A stretch of DNA of 64,000 nt from assembly GCF_021389935.1 (NCBI RefSeq), contig NZ_CP089979.1, forward strand, positions 5,375,001 through 5,439,000, given 5' to 3'. The notes under the pieces are model-generated. The model did not search any database, had not been told where the DNA came from, and worked only from the letters and a program-made list of their open reading frames with translations. Shown here in pieces: positions 38,866 to 47,906 of this stretch. A program made the translations under genes and the position numbers. Source of the DNA: Fulvivirga ligni. Its GTDB lineage: Bacteria > Bacteroidota > Bacteroidia > Cytophagales > Cyclobacteriaceae. Each line of letters begins with the position of its first letter. Position 1 is the first letter of the stretch.

Positions 38866-39627
38866 ATGAAAGTACTTATAATTGAAGATGAAGTGCCGGC
38901 AGCGGAAAAACTCGAAAGATACCTTTTAAGATATGACGCCAACATTGAGATTCTGGATAAGCTTACCTCGGTAGAAGAGTCTGTAGCCTGGCTTAAAAGG
39001 CACCAGGACAGAATCGACCTCATCTTCATGGATATTCAGCTCACTGATGGCAAAAGTTTTGATATATTCCCTTCCGTGAACGTGGAAAAGCCCATCATAT
39101 TCATCACTGCCTTTGATGAATATGCAGTAGAAGCTTTTAAAGTTAATAGTATTGCCTACTTGCTCAAGCCCATCATATATGCTGATCTTGAAGCTGCACT
39201 AAATAAAATGGAAAGCCTTAGAAGTCATCTAAATCCAGGTGCTTTTAATATCAACCAGGCCTTACAACAGTTACAGAAAGATCAATACAAAACACGATTT
39301 ATGGTAAAGCTCGGTGAGCACATTAAATCAATTACTACCGATAGTATTGAGCTATTCTATGCAGAAGGAAGAACGGTTTACCTCCTCACCAATCAGGAAA
39401 GAAAATTCATCATAGACTATAAACTGGAAGAGTTGGAATCTATGCTCGATCCTCAACAATTTTACAGAGCCAACCGATCATTTATAGTTAACATAAATGC
39501 CATTGAAGATGTGGTGGTCTATTCTAACAGTCGCCTGCAAATATCCACCAAAGTACCTTTCGATAAGGAAATAATTGTAAGCCGCGAAAAAGTAAACCCA
39601 TTTAAAAACTGGTTTAACGGACATTAA
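38866..39627 (+). CDS. LytTR-family response regulator
   Basis: A 253-residue regulator. The receiver domain has the acidic pair in IIEDE, the phospho-acceptor Asp in LIFMDIQLTDG, Thr in FITAFDEYAVEAF and Lys in LLKPI. The C-terminal LytTR DNA-binding domain (about 145-250) has IKSITTDSIELFYAEGRTVYL and FYRANRSFIVNINAI. All phosphotransfer residues are intact. It is the partner of the upstream LytS kinase. Its targets may include its own operon, the SDYY-repeat gene or the neighbouring utilisation locus. The convergent AraC gene ends one base away. Confidence 0.93.
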   Translation: MKVLIIEDEVPAAEKLERYLLRYDANIEILDKLTSVEESVAWLKRHQDRIDLIFMDIQLTDGKSFDIFPSVNVEKPIIFITAFDEYAVEAFKVNSIAYLLKPIIYADLEAALNKMESLRSHLNPGAFNINQALQQLQKDQYKTRFMVKLGEHIKSITTDSIELFYAEGRTVYLLTNQERKFIIDYKLEELESMLDPQQFYRANRSFIVNINAIEDVVVYSNSRLQISTKVPFDKEIIVSREKVNPFKNWFNGH

Positions 39628-39628
39628 A

Positions 39629-40501
39629 TCAATGCTTTGTAATTAGCTTCTGCTGTGCTCTGAACATACTCGGAGTAAAGCCCAGCTTCTTTTTAAAGGT
39701 TCTGTTAAAATTAGAAACATTATTAAATCCGCTATCAAAACACACCTCACTGATGGAACGCTCAGTTTCTATAAGTAGTCTGGCGGCGTGTCCCAAGCGC
39801 AAATCTGTGATATAATCTGAAAAAGAGCTATTAGTACGTTTTTTAAAGAAATGACTAAAGGCCGACTCAGACATATTTACCAAATCTGCCACATCCTTAA
39901 GCTGAATTTTCTGATAAAGATTTTGCTTTATGTATTCATTCACCTTTTCTATTCTTCGGCTCTTAGCAATGGTGTATGAATCTATATATGAAGGAGAAGC
40001 GAGCATGCGCTTATTTCTGGAAATACTGAGATCATAGAGTATTGACAAGAACTTGAGCAATGAATCAAAATCCTGTGACTGAGGCAGTTGTATAATCTTC
40101 TCTTTGAGCATGTCAACCGTTTCACCAGAAAAAAGGATACCTCTTTTAGACATATCTAACATATCTCTAATGGGTATAGCCAGCTTTCTGTTGAGCGTAG
40201 CCTCACTCAAAAAATCCTGATGAAACTGAATGGTGATCACATGAGCATTGGTATTTTTATCATTGCCGGTCCAGGCATGGGGTGTATTAGATCCTACCAG
40301 CACGAGATCAACATCACTGTAGTCCAGTATTGAGTCTCCTACTATTCTTTTTCCAGATGAATTCATTACCAGATTTAGTTCTAATTCCGGATGATAATGA
40401 ACGGGAAAATCAAATTTTGCACTGGTATGATTCAATACTATAAAGAAATCATCTTCAGAAATAGGCACCAATTCACGCAAAATACGCTTGTTATTATTCA
40501 T
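39629..40501 (-). CDS. AraC-family regulator with cupin sensor, divergent from SusC
   Basis: A 290-residue regulator. The N-terminal cupin (about 20-115) has FPVHYHPELELNLVMN and the sugar-sensor-like SNTPHAWTG. The C-terminal AraC domain has IQLKDVADLVNMSESAFSHFFKK and ISEVCFDSGFNNVSNFNRTFKKKLGFTPSMFR. The gene is divergent from the SusC gene across a 263-base gap containing a 16-bp perfect palindrome. Position and cupin type (as in RhaS/MelR-like sugar sensors) make it the likely on-switch of the utilisation locus, responding to a sugar; this is inference. Confidence 0.88.
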   Translation of the reverse strand: MNNNKRILRELVPISEDDFFIVLNHTSAKFDFPVHYHPELELNLVMNSSGKRIVGDSILDYSDVDLVLVGSNTPHAWTGNDKNTNAHVITIQFHQDFLSEATLNRKLAIPIRDMLDMSKRGILFSGETVDMLKEKIIQLPQSQDFDSLLKFLSILYDLSISRNKRMLASPSYIDSYTIAKSRRIEKVNEYIKQNLYQKIQLKDVADLVNMSESAFSHFFKKRTNSSFSDYITDLRLGHAARLLIETERSISEVCFDSGFNNVSNFNRTFKKKLGFTPSMFRAQQKLITKH

Positions 40502-40671
40502 AATAGTATCACATTATCTCAATGTTAATAATTGAATTTCATACAATCACAAACGATTTAAATAGTCATTTGAATTAAAAATATACTTCAAATATTAACA
40601 AAATAACTAAAAAAGCAATTCCCATCAGGTTTTAAATCTTCAATTCCATCATTTCAAGAGATTAACATTTC

Positions 40672-40687
40672 ATAATTGTACAATTAT
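40672..40687. promoter_or_regulatory. 16-bp perfect palindrome upstream of SusC
   Basis: ATAATTGTACAATTAT lies midway in the gap between the divergent AraC and SusC genes, about 80 bases before the SusC start. A second inverted repeat, TGCTTT-GT-AAAGCA, lies at 40727-40740. Either could be a regulator-binding site; the palindromes are seen, their function is inferred. Confidence 0.5.
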
Positions 40688-40764
40688 TAAGCTGAATTTA
40701 CAAAACATTACATCCTCAAAAACATGTGCTTTGTAAAGCATTAAATCACAAATCCCAAAATCTC

Positions 40765-43700
40765 ATGAATATGAAAAAAACTTTGACTAAACATGTCTTT
40801 TTTCTATTCCTACTTATACTCTCCACCACGGCGTGGGCGCAGAGTACCGTAACAGGAATTATAAAAGACGCCGATGGTAATGCGCTTCCCGGCGTTTCCA
40901 TAGTCGTGGAAGGCACCACCCAAGGTACCATAAGCGACGCTGAAGGTAAATATTCACTTCAGGTAAAAAATCAGAACGCCAGTTTAAGCTTTTCTTTTAT
41001 TGGCTTTCAATCGCAAACGATTCCAGTTGGTAATCAAAATACCATCAACGTTACCCTTAATGAAGATGTAGAACTACTCAGTGAAGTAGTAGTGGTAGGT
41101 TATGGTACTGTAAAGAAAACAGATCTTACTGGTTCAGTTGCCAGTGTAAAGCTGGATGAAGTGAAGGATATCCCCGCTAACTCTGTAGAAAGAGTACTTC
41201 AGGGTAGAGCAGCGGGTTTACAGGTAACTACTAATTCACAAGATCCCGGCGCTGGCGCTACAGTAAGAATCAGAGGTGGTAGCTCATTATTAGCATCCAG
41301 CGATCCTTTAGTGGTGGTAGACGGCTTTCCTTTAGGAAGTGCTGGCGACCTAAAACAGATCAACCCGGCAGATATCGAATCAGTAGAAGTATTAAAAGAT
41401 GCCTCAGCATCAGCCATTTATGGATCAAGGGGTGCAAATGGTGTTATCATTATCAGCACCAGAAAAGCTAAAACTGGTAAGACAGAATTTAGTATTAAGC
41501 AACAGACTACAGTGTCTCAGTTTACATCTAAACTAAACTTATGGAGAGACCCTGTGCTTATGGCTCAGCTTAGCAACGAGTCTAGAACCAATGGAGATGG
41601 GTTTCAGCCTATTTATGTAGGAGCTAATGATCCTTCAGGAGTTTATTACCCTTCTGTAGAAGAGTTAGCCTCAGGAGAATGGCCATATTATACCGAATGG
41701 GATGATGTAGTTTTCAGAGACACCCCAATTTCTAACAACACTACTTTTAGCGTAGCCAGCTCTAATGAGAAGACCAACTTCACCTTGAGTGCTAACTACT
41801 TCACAGACAAAGGGGTGTATATTAATGACGACTACTCCAAGATCAATTACAACCTGCATGTAAGCCACAAGCTTAGCGATAAACTGAAAGTGGGATTTTC
41901 TAACATACTAACCAGAGGAAAACGAAACAGCAATGGAGGCCTGGCATACTGGAGAAACCCTATATTCCCGGTTTATGATGATGAAGGAGATTACTTCCTG
42001 GTAGGTAATAACGACTACTCTCACCCTATGGCCATCACAGAAAATGTGACCAATACTTCCAAAACATTAGATGTGCTTTCATTCCTGGATGTGGAGTATA
42101 AAATCATGCCTTCACTGGTGTTAACCTCCAGACTGAACTACAAGTATGGAACTTCTATCTCTGATCAGTTTTATCCAAGCATTTACACTGAAGCAGGTAA
42201 CTTTAATAACGGTGCGGCCTTCTTGAATAACTGGCAAGGAACCACATTGGTATCAGAGACATTTGCGAACTACAACAAAGAAATCAACAAGCATCAGTTT
42301 GGAGTAACGTTAGGCTACTCTTACCAGACAGATGAAACAAGAACCTCTTCATTAGGTGCTTATGATTTCGCCAATGAAGTATTAAAGAATGAGAATCTTG
42401 CAGCTGGAAACCCAGAATCTAACACAGTTAATAATGGCCTTTCAAAGTCGGAATTAGTATCTGGCATTTTCAGAGTTAACTATACTTATAACAACAAGTA
42501 CCTTATCACTTTCACTTCCAGAGCTGATGGTTCTTCTAAGTTTGGTGCTAATAACAAATGGGCTTTCTTCCCTTCAGCAGCCATTAGTTGGAAAGCTCAC
42601 GAAGAAGACTTCATTAAGGATCTGGACATATTTGATCAATTAAAATTCAGATATAGTTATGGAGTATCTGGTAATCAAGGAATTAGTCCTTACGAAACAT
42701 TAAGTAGATATGGTGTAAGCAAGTACTATGTAAATGGCAAATGGACAACTGCCATCGGCCCAGGTAGAGAAGTAGGTAGATCCGGACAAGGAGGCATTGA
42801 AGTACTTTGGGGTGGTATTCCTAACCCTGATTTGAAATGGGAGACTACTACTCAGTCTGACTTCGGGGTAAACATGGGCTTCTTTGAAAATAAGCTGAAT
42901 GTGACCTTTGACTACTACAGCAAAAACACTGAAGACCTGCTACATAGCAGAATCCTTACGCCATCATCAGGCTATGATCGTATGACAGTGAATTATGGTT
43001 CTGTAACCAATAAAGGTATTGAGCTAACACTAGATGGGAACATCATTCAAAATGACGATTGGAGTGTAAATACGACTTTAATTTACTCTAAAAACAAAAA
43101 TGAGGTAACTGACTTGGGTAATGTAGTAGAGTCTGGCTTGATTACAGACCCTAATACAGGCATGCTTTACGAGTACTTCGGAAATAGTATTGAAGCATAC
43201 AGAGACTACCCTAACTTATTAGCAGTTGGACAGCCTGTAAATGTTTTCTACGGTTATAAAACCAATGGCATAGTTCAGTCTTTAGAAGACGGCATAGAAG
43301 CAGGTCTTGAAGGTGAAGAAGCTCAACCGGGTGAATTTAAATATGTAGACATCAATGGCGATGGACAAATCACTCCAGATGATAAAACCATCATAGGTGA
43401 TCCTAATCCAGATTTCACAGCCAGCTTAAACCTCAGCGTAACTTACAAAAAGTTTGATTTTAGCATCTTCTTCAATGGTGTGTTTGGTAATGATGTATTA
43501 AACACTCAGGCTTTTAACCAGCCTAGCGAATTGCCATTAAGATGGACTCCTGATAATCCTACCAATGAATATCCGGCGCTAAGAGAAGGAAGATCTGTAA
43601 GATTTTCTGACTGGTGGCTAGAAGATGGGTCTTTCGTGAGAATCCAAAATATTAACCTGGGTTACACGCTAACTCTACCTAAAAACATGTCTGCAAGGGT

Positions 43701-43836
43701 ATTCTTGAACGCTTCTAACCTATACACTTTCACCAAGTTTGACGGCTATGATCCTGAGGTAGGCAGTGACGGACGCTACTGGGGCGGATATCCCAGGCTG
43801 AGAAAAGTGACATTAGGCGTGAACTTAAAATTTTAA
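40765..43836 (+). CDS. susC: SusC/RagA-type TonB-linked outer-membrane transporter
   Basis: About 1023 residues. A signal peptide (MNMKKTL to AWA) precedes a carboxypeptidase-D-like regulatory domain (VTGIIKDADGNALPGVSI). Then comes the SusC signature EVVVVGYGTVKKTDLTGSV, the TonB plug (IRGGSSLLASSDPLVVVDGFP) and a large barrel. The C-terminus reads RLRKVTLGVNLKF, as usual. A GTG at 40726 is open but would spoil the signal peptide; the ATGs at 40765 or 40771 fit. It is the importer of oligosaccharides across the outer membrane, with the SusD protein as lid. It is the first gene of the rightward utilisation operon, 12 bases before SusD. Confidence 0.95.
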   Translation: MNMKKTLTKHVFFLFLLILSTTAWAQSTVTGIIKDADGNALPGVSIVVEGTTQGTISDAEGKYSLQVKNQNASLSFSFIGFQSQTIPVGNQNTINVTLNEDVELLSEVVVVGYGTVKKTDLTGSVASVKLDEVKDIPANSVERVLQGRAAGLQVTTNSQDPGAGATVRIRGGSSLLASSDPLVVVDGFPLGSAGDLKQINPADIESVEVLKDASASAIYGSRGANGVIIISTRKAKTGKTEFSIKQQTTVSQFTSKLNLWRDPVLMAQLSNESRTNGDGFQPIYVGANDPSGVYYPSVEELASGEWPYYTEWDDVVFRDTPISNNTTFSVASSNEKTNFTLSANYFTDKGVYINDDYSKINYNLHVSHKLSDKLKVGFSNILTRGKRNSNGGLAYWRNPIFPVYDDEGDYFLVGNNDYSHPMAITENVTNTSKTLDVLSFLDVEYKIMPSLVLTSRLNYKYGTSISDQFYPSIYTEAGNFNNGAAFLNNWQGTTLVSETFANYNKEINKHQFGVTLGYSYQTDETRTSSLGAYDFANEVLKNENLAAGNPESNTVNNGLSKSELVSGIFRVNYTYNNKYLITFTSRADGSSKFGANNKWAFFPSAAISWKAHEEDFIKDLDIFDQLKFRYSYGVSGNQGISPYETLSRYGVSKYYVNGKWTTAIGPGREVGRSGQGGIEVLWGGIPNPDLKWETTTQSDFGVNMGFFENKLNVTFDYYSKNTEDLLHSRILTPSSGYDRMTVNYGSVTNKGIELTLDGNIIQNDDWSVNTTLIYSKNKNEVTDLGNVVESGLITDPNTGMLYEYFGNSIEAYRDYPNLLAVGQPVNVFYGYKTNGIVQSLEDGIEAGLEGEEAQPGEFKYVDINGDGQITPDDKTIIGDPNPDFTASLNLSVTYKKFDFSIFFNGVFGNDVLNTQAFNQPSELPLRWTPDNPTNEYPALREGRSVRFSDWWLEDGSFVRIQNINLGYTLTLPKNMSARVFLNASNLYTFTKFDGYDPEVGSDGRYWGGYPRLRKVTLGVNLKF

Positions 43837-43848
43837 AAGAGCACAATT

Positions 43849-45345
43849 ATGAAATTAAAATATAACATCATCTTACTTCTGGCAGGTCTTTTTACCATAA
43901 GTAGTTGTGATTTAACTGAAGAACCCTACGGATTTTATTCAGAAAACAACTTCTACAAGACGCCTGCTGATGCCGAAGCAGCTATTAATTATGCCTATGA
44001 CGCTCTTACTTATTTAGAGTATTCCAGAGCCATCTTCTTCGTGGGGGATATGCCCACTGACGAATGCTCCACCAAAAGTGATGAAGCGGTAGATAACGTA
44101 AATCTGGCGACGTGGAAAACACAGAACTTCTCCACTAACACTATGCTTAAAAACTTCTTTAAGTATGCATATATCGCTATTAATAGGTCTAATGCCGTTC
44201 TTGAATATGTACCTCAGGCTAGCTTCAGCCAAAGCTTGAAAGATCCATACATCGGCCAGGCTTATTTCTTAAGAGCCTGGAATTATTTCAATCTGGCAAG
44301 GAACTTTGGTCGCGTGCCTATTCACAAAAATGTGATTGCCACTTTAGATCAGACTTCAGCTCCTATGGCTCAAGATCTTTCAGAGGTATACGATCTTATT
44401 TTATCAGATTGTAGAAAAGCAATAGAGTTACTTCCTGTAGATCAGGTACCTGGACACGCCGATAAAGTAGCTGCTCAAGCACTTGCTGCAAAAGTTTATC
44501 TTTTCATGGCGTCATCAAAAGATCATGGCGTACCTCAGTATTCTACACTAAGTCAGGATGTGAATCAGATGTATGACAGCGCTGCGTTCTTTAGCGGTCA
44601 GGTAATTAATGATCAAGGTCAATATGGCTTCGACTCTGATTTGCTGAATATTTATGATGTAAATGAGGCTGACGGACCAGAGCATATCTTCATTATGTCT
44701 ATGGACAGAGGCGGACTTATCGAAGGTGATTACTCCAAAATATCTAAGCTCTTCATCCCGTATGTTTCAGGGAGCAGCATATACCTGCCAGACGGTGATG
44801 GCACCTACACAGTAAGTCATGACGGATGGAGTGTAATGCAGACCAACGAATCTTTCTACAGTTCATTTGATGGTTCTGACAAACGTGCTCAGGTGCTGTT
44901 AGTAGATTCCGTTTTCAATGAAGATGGTGAAGTTATCGCCACCTACCCTGACGGATTGCCTTATCGCTTTAGCAGAAAATATATAGACCCTGAATTTGTA
45001 GGTGACAAAACCAGCACAAAACCTTATCTGATCAGATATACGGATATCGCTCTTACCTATGCTGAGGCCGTTGGCCCAACGGCAGAGGCATACAATCTGG
45101 TGAACTATGTAAGAAACAGAGCTGGCCTAGGCAATATGCAAAATGGCCTTTCTGCACCTGAATTCAGAGAAAGGATACTAGAAGAGCGTAAGCATGAGTT
45201 TGCCTTTGAAGGTAACAGACTTTACGACCTAAGAAGGTTCAACAGAATAACTACTGACGTGGAATCAGCAGCGGGCTTATCTGCAGAAGACGTGGCCTTC
45301 TACCCTATTCCACAAACAGAAATCGATCTTAATCAGGAACTATAA
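43849..45345 (+). CDS. susD: SusD/RagB-type glycan-binding lipoprotein
   Basis: A 498-residue surface lipoprotein (lipobox near ISSC, about residue 20). It has the SusD N-terminal region (NNFYKTPADAEAAINYAYDAL), helical TPR scaffold (AYFLRAWNYFNLARNFGRVP) and the C-terminal RagB/SusD block (YTDIALTYAEA, VRNRAGL, ILEERKHEFAFEGNRLYDLRRF). It binds the glycan at the mouth of the SusC barrel. Specificity cannot be read from the sequence; the neighbouring mannanases suggest beta-mannan. Confidence 0.95.
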   Translation: MKLKYNIILLLAGLFTISSCDLTEEPYGFYSENNFYKTPADAEAAINYAYDALTYLEYSRAIFFVGDMPTDECSTKSDEAVDNVNLATWKTQNFSTNTMLKNFFKYAYIAINRSNAVLEYVPQASFSQSLKDPYIGQAYFLRAWNYFNLARNFGRVPIHKNVIATLDQTSAPMAQDLSEVYDLILSDCRKAIELLPVDQVPGHADKVAAQALAAKVYLFMASSKDHGVPQYSTLSQDVNQMYDSAAFFSGQVINDQGQYGFDSDLLNIYDVNEADGPEHIFIMSMDRGGLIEGDYSKISKLFIPYVSGSSIYLPDGDGTYTVSHDGWSVMQTNESFYSSFDGSDKRAQVLLVDSVFNEDGEVIATYPDGLPYRFSRKYIDPEFVGDKTSTKPYLIRYTDIALTYAEAVGPTAEAYNLVNYVRNRAGLGNMQNGLSAPEFRERILEERKHEFAFEGNRLYDLRRFNRITTDVESAAGLSAEDVAFYPIPQTEIDLNQEL

Positions 45346-45357
45346 AAGAAGAATCTT

Positions 45358-46299
45358 ATGAAATCATTAAAATATATCTTGATTTTGACCATCGTAGCCA
45401 TGCAAATGGCTTGTCAAAAAGATCCTCTTGAAGAAATAGAAGAGGGCGACTGGAATAATGAGAGAAGCATTATTAACATCAAATTTGCTAATCAGGTAGG
45501 CCAGGCAGAGATAGTGAGAGACGATGAGTCTACTGGTCACATTACCATTGCTATCAATGTAGCCGCGGTACCTGATTTGAGTAACATAGCACTAAATTCA
45601 GTACAATTATCTTATGGAGCTACTGCTACCTTGAAAGAAGGCGAAAGTCTGAACTTTGAGAATGCCGATAAAAGCGCAACGGTAACAGTAACTTCTCCTA
45701 CAGGTAAGAGCAGAGAATATATCATAACTGCCACTGAATTCACAGAGACTATTGTGGGCACCTATGACATTAATAATCTGATAGTCTATGGTGGTACAGG
45801 ACCTGAATATGGCGGTGGCGCGGTAATGCCACTTACTGACAAGCCCTGGGTATGGCCAGAAGCTGATGGCCCACATGTAGAGCTTGATAATGTACTGACT
45901 TTTGAGTTAGAAGGTTTTACAGAAGAAGGAAACACATATGGCAAGTTCACTAACAGCGCTGGTGAGGACGGACTTTATGCCAACTTCAACTTTGTGGGAG
46001 ACCCTGAAACAGATGTCAATAATTTTTACCGTAAGCTTCCAAAAGGCGAAGGTACGTGGGCTAGAAATTACACTTCAGGAATGGTAACATTCACATTCTC
46101 AGATGGTCACACCACCAGTGGCACCTTTGTAGGATCTGGAACAGAAGATTTAGGCAATGGCCTCAGCAAAACAGTGGATAATAATGCCCTGGCTTTTACC
46201 CTGAACGGAACTGATAACTGGGACAAAATCTATTCTGATTATGACAAGTTCGTAAGCAAGCCACGAAAATTCTGGATTGACATTACAAAAAGAAACTAA
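45358..46299 (+). CDS. Probable surface glycan-binding lipoprotein
   Basis: A 313-residue lipoprotein (lipobox ending MAC near residue 20), 12 bases after SusD. Residues about 35-130 look like the Ig-like DUF5018-type domain common in SusE-position proteins (IINIKFANQVG, ATVTVTSPTGKSREYIITATE). The remainder is beta-rich and aromatic (VYGGTGPEYGGGAVMP, WVWPEADGPHVEL), compatible with a carbohydrate-binding surface. Its third position in the operon is that of surface glycan-binding proteins. No catalytic motif is visible. Confidence 0.75.
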   Translation: MKSLKYILILTIVAMQMACQKDPLEEIEEGDWNNERSIINIKFANQVGQAEIVRDDESTGHITIAINVAAVPDLSNIALNSVQLSYGATATLKEGESLNFENADKSATVTVTSPTGKSREYIITATEFTETIVGTYDINNLIVYGGTGPEYGGGAVMPLTDKPWVWPEADGPHVELDNVLTFELEGFTEEGNTYGKFTNSAGEDGLYANFNFVGDPETDVNNFYRKLPKGEGTWARNYTSGMVTFTFSDGHTTSGTFVGSGTEDLGNGLSKTVDNNALAFTLNGTDNWDKIYSDYDKFVSKPRKFWIDITKRN

Positions 46300-46433
46300 T
46301 AACACTAGTATGTAAGGTGAAGTGTAGTGAGTAGGCTATATAAATCGCAAATCAAAGTTGAGATTGAGAGTTTCAAAATGAGCGTGATAAGTGTAGTCTA
46401 CTCTACCTTTTTCCTTCACATCAACCCCATTTT

Positions 46434-47906
46434 ATGAAATACTTATTAACCCTTACTTTTTTATCACTTATCTGCTGGGCATGCTCTCACGAAAGCCCTA
46501 CAGATGCTACTATCACCATCAATAGCGCTACCGTAATTAATGACAGCTATATTGGTAACGGTGCTCAATGGGACCCTTACCAGCTCAATTATGGTGATAC
46601 CACCCTTCAAATTTCGTCTCAGGACTGGGACAAACTCTACTCCCGGCTGGACTTCATGAAACCTCAGCTCATGAGGGTAATGACCAATACCAGAAACTCA
46701 GTAAGAGATGGTAAACTACAGCCTGAATTACATTTCAGCAACCTAAAACCCATATTAGACTACTGCCAAACCCACAACATACAAGTGCTTTTCGGCGACT
46801 GGGGTGGTGACATGGTCCATTCAAAAGAAAATAAAATCGATTCGGCTAACCTGCATTTTGCTGCCGAATACCTGGACTTCCTGATCAACCAGAAAGGATA
46901 TTCCTGTATAAAATATTATAACATGATCAATGAACCCAACGGCTTTTGGTCTGCCACTGATGGCAACTATCAGCTGTGGGCAAACGCTATTAGGTTTCTT
47001 CATAAGGGGATAGTAGATCTCGGCCTCGACAATAAGGTAGCACTTGTCGGGCCGGATGCTGCTATTTGGTCTGGAGAAGAGGCCTGGTGGGCAGACAGCT
47101 GTGCCACACACCTAAGCAAGGAAGTAGGCCTTTTTGATATCCACACCTACCCTTCTAAAGTCACTGTAAATTCTGGAGAATACACTGATATTATCAAGGC
47201 CTACGAAGAGAAAGTACCTGAAGGCAAGAAAATAGTTATGGGTGAAATAGGCTTTAAATTCGTAGAGCCTGCAGACTCAGCCTTCAATAAAGAAAATATA
47301 TCTCGTGCCGAAGCCAAGAAGTATGCTTCTACAGACGACTCTCAAATGTTTGTCTATGACTACTCCTACGGCACTGACATGGCTGACGCGCTTTTCCAAA
47401 CCGTAAACGCCGGCTATTCAGGCTCCATTGTATGGATGTTGGATGATGCCATGCACTCTAAAGAAGCTCCTAACAAGCTGAAAGTTTGGGGGTTCTGGAA
47501 TATTTTCGGTGATGAATATTTCGGCAGTGAAGAAGAAAATGTAAGGCCATGGTATTATGCCTGGTCTCTGCTTACGAAATACATGCCCCAAGGCAGCCAG
47601 ATTTTCGAGGTTAAAAGCACCGGAGATCCTTCTATAAAAGCCATTGCTCTTAATAAAAATGGTCAGTACATGCTGGCAGTGGTGAACGTTTCGCAAGAGA
47701 GCCATTCGGTAAAAATTCAAAGCACGGATTTAAAATCACTGCAAGGAGCCAACAAATACATTTACTCCAAAAACACTTTAAAAAAGGAAGGTGATCATGG
47801 TTTACTACCTAATGAAACCGACCTCAACATCAACCTTTCAGAAGGAGTATCGCTGGACATGCCAGCAGAATCTCTGATTGTAATAAGCACTTTCAAAAAT
47901 GAATAA
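46434..47906 (+). CDS. Clan GH-A glycoside hydrolase lipoprotein, family unassigned
   Basis: A 490-residue lipoprotein (lipobox CWAC, about residue 17). The (beta/alpha)8 landmarks are the acid/base Glu near 167 in YYNMINEPNG and the nucleophile Glu near 271 in VMGEIGF, at the ends of strands 4 and 7. It begins INDSYIGNGAQWDPY and ends in a roughly 90-residue beta domain. The paralogue at 51039 shares SxxFIGNGxxW, KYYN.(I/V)NEPNG, GEIGF, DMADA and WGLDDAMH-like blocks. I cannot place it in GH5, GH39 or GH51. An exo- or endo-action on beta-mannan side products is inferred from context. Confidence 0.8.
   Translation: MKYLLTLTFLSLICWACSHESPTDATITINSATVINDSYIGNGAQWDPYQLNYGDTTLQISSQDWDKLYSRLDFMKPQLMRVMTNTRNSVRDGKLQPELHFSNLKPILDYCQTHNIQVLFGDWGGDMVHSKENKIDSANLHFAAEYLDFLINQKGYSCIKYYNMINEPNGFWSATDGNYQLWANAIRFLHKGIVDLGLDNKVALVGPDAAIWSGEEAWWADSCATHLSKEVGLFDIHTYPSKVTVNSGEYTDIIKAYEEKVPEGKKIVMGEIGFKFVEPADSAFNKENISRAEAKKYASTDDSQMFVYDYSYGTDMADALFQTVNAGYSGSIVWMLDDAMHSKEAPNKLKVWGFWNIFGDEYFGSEEENVRPWYYAWSLLTKYMPQGSQIFEVKSTGDPSIKAIALNKNGQYMLAVVNVSQESHSVKIQSTDLKSLQGANKYIYSKNTLKKEGDHGLLPNETDLNINLSEGVSLDMPAESLIVISTFKNE

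Noticed and set aside
46434-47906. GH5 cellulase assignment
   Set aside because: The NEP and GEIGF motifs show clan GH-A only; the other conserved GH5 blocks seen in the 56509 gene are not recognisable.
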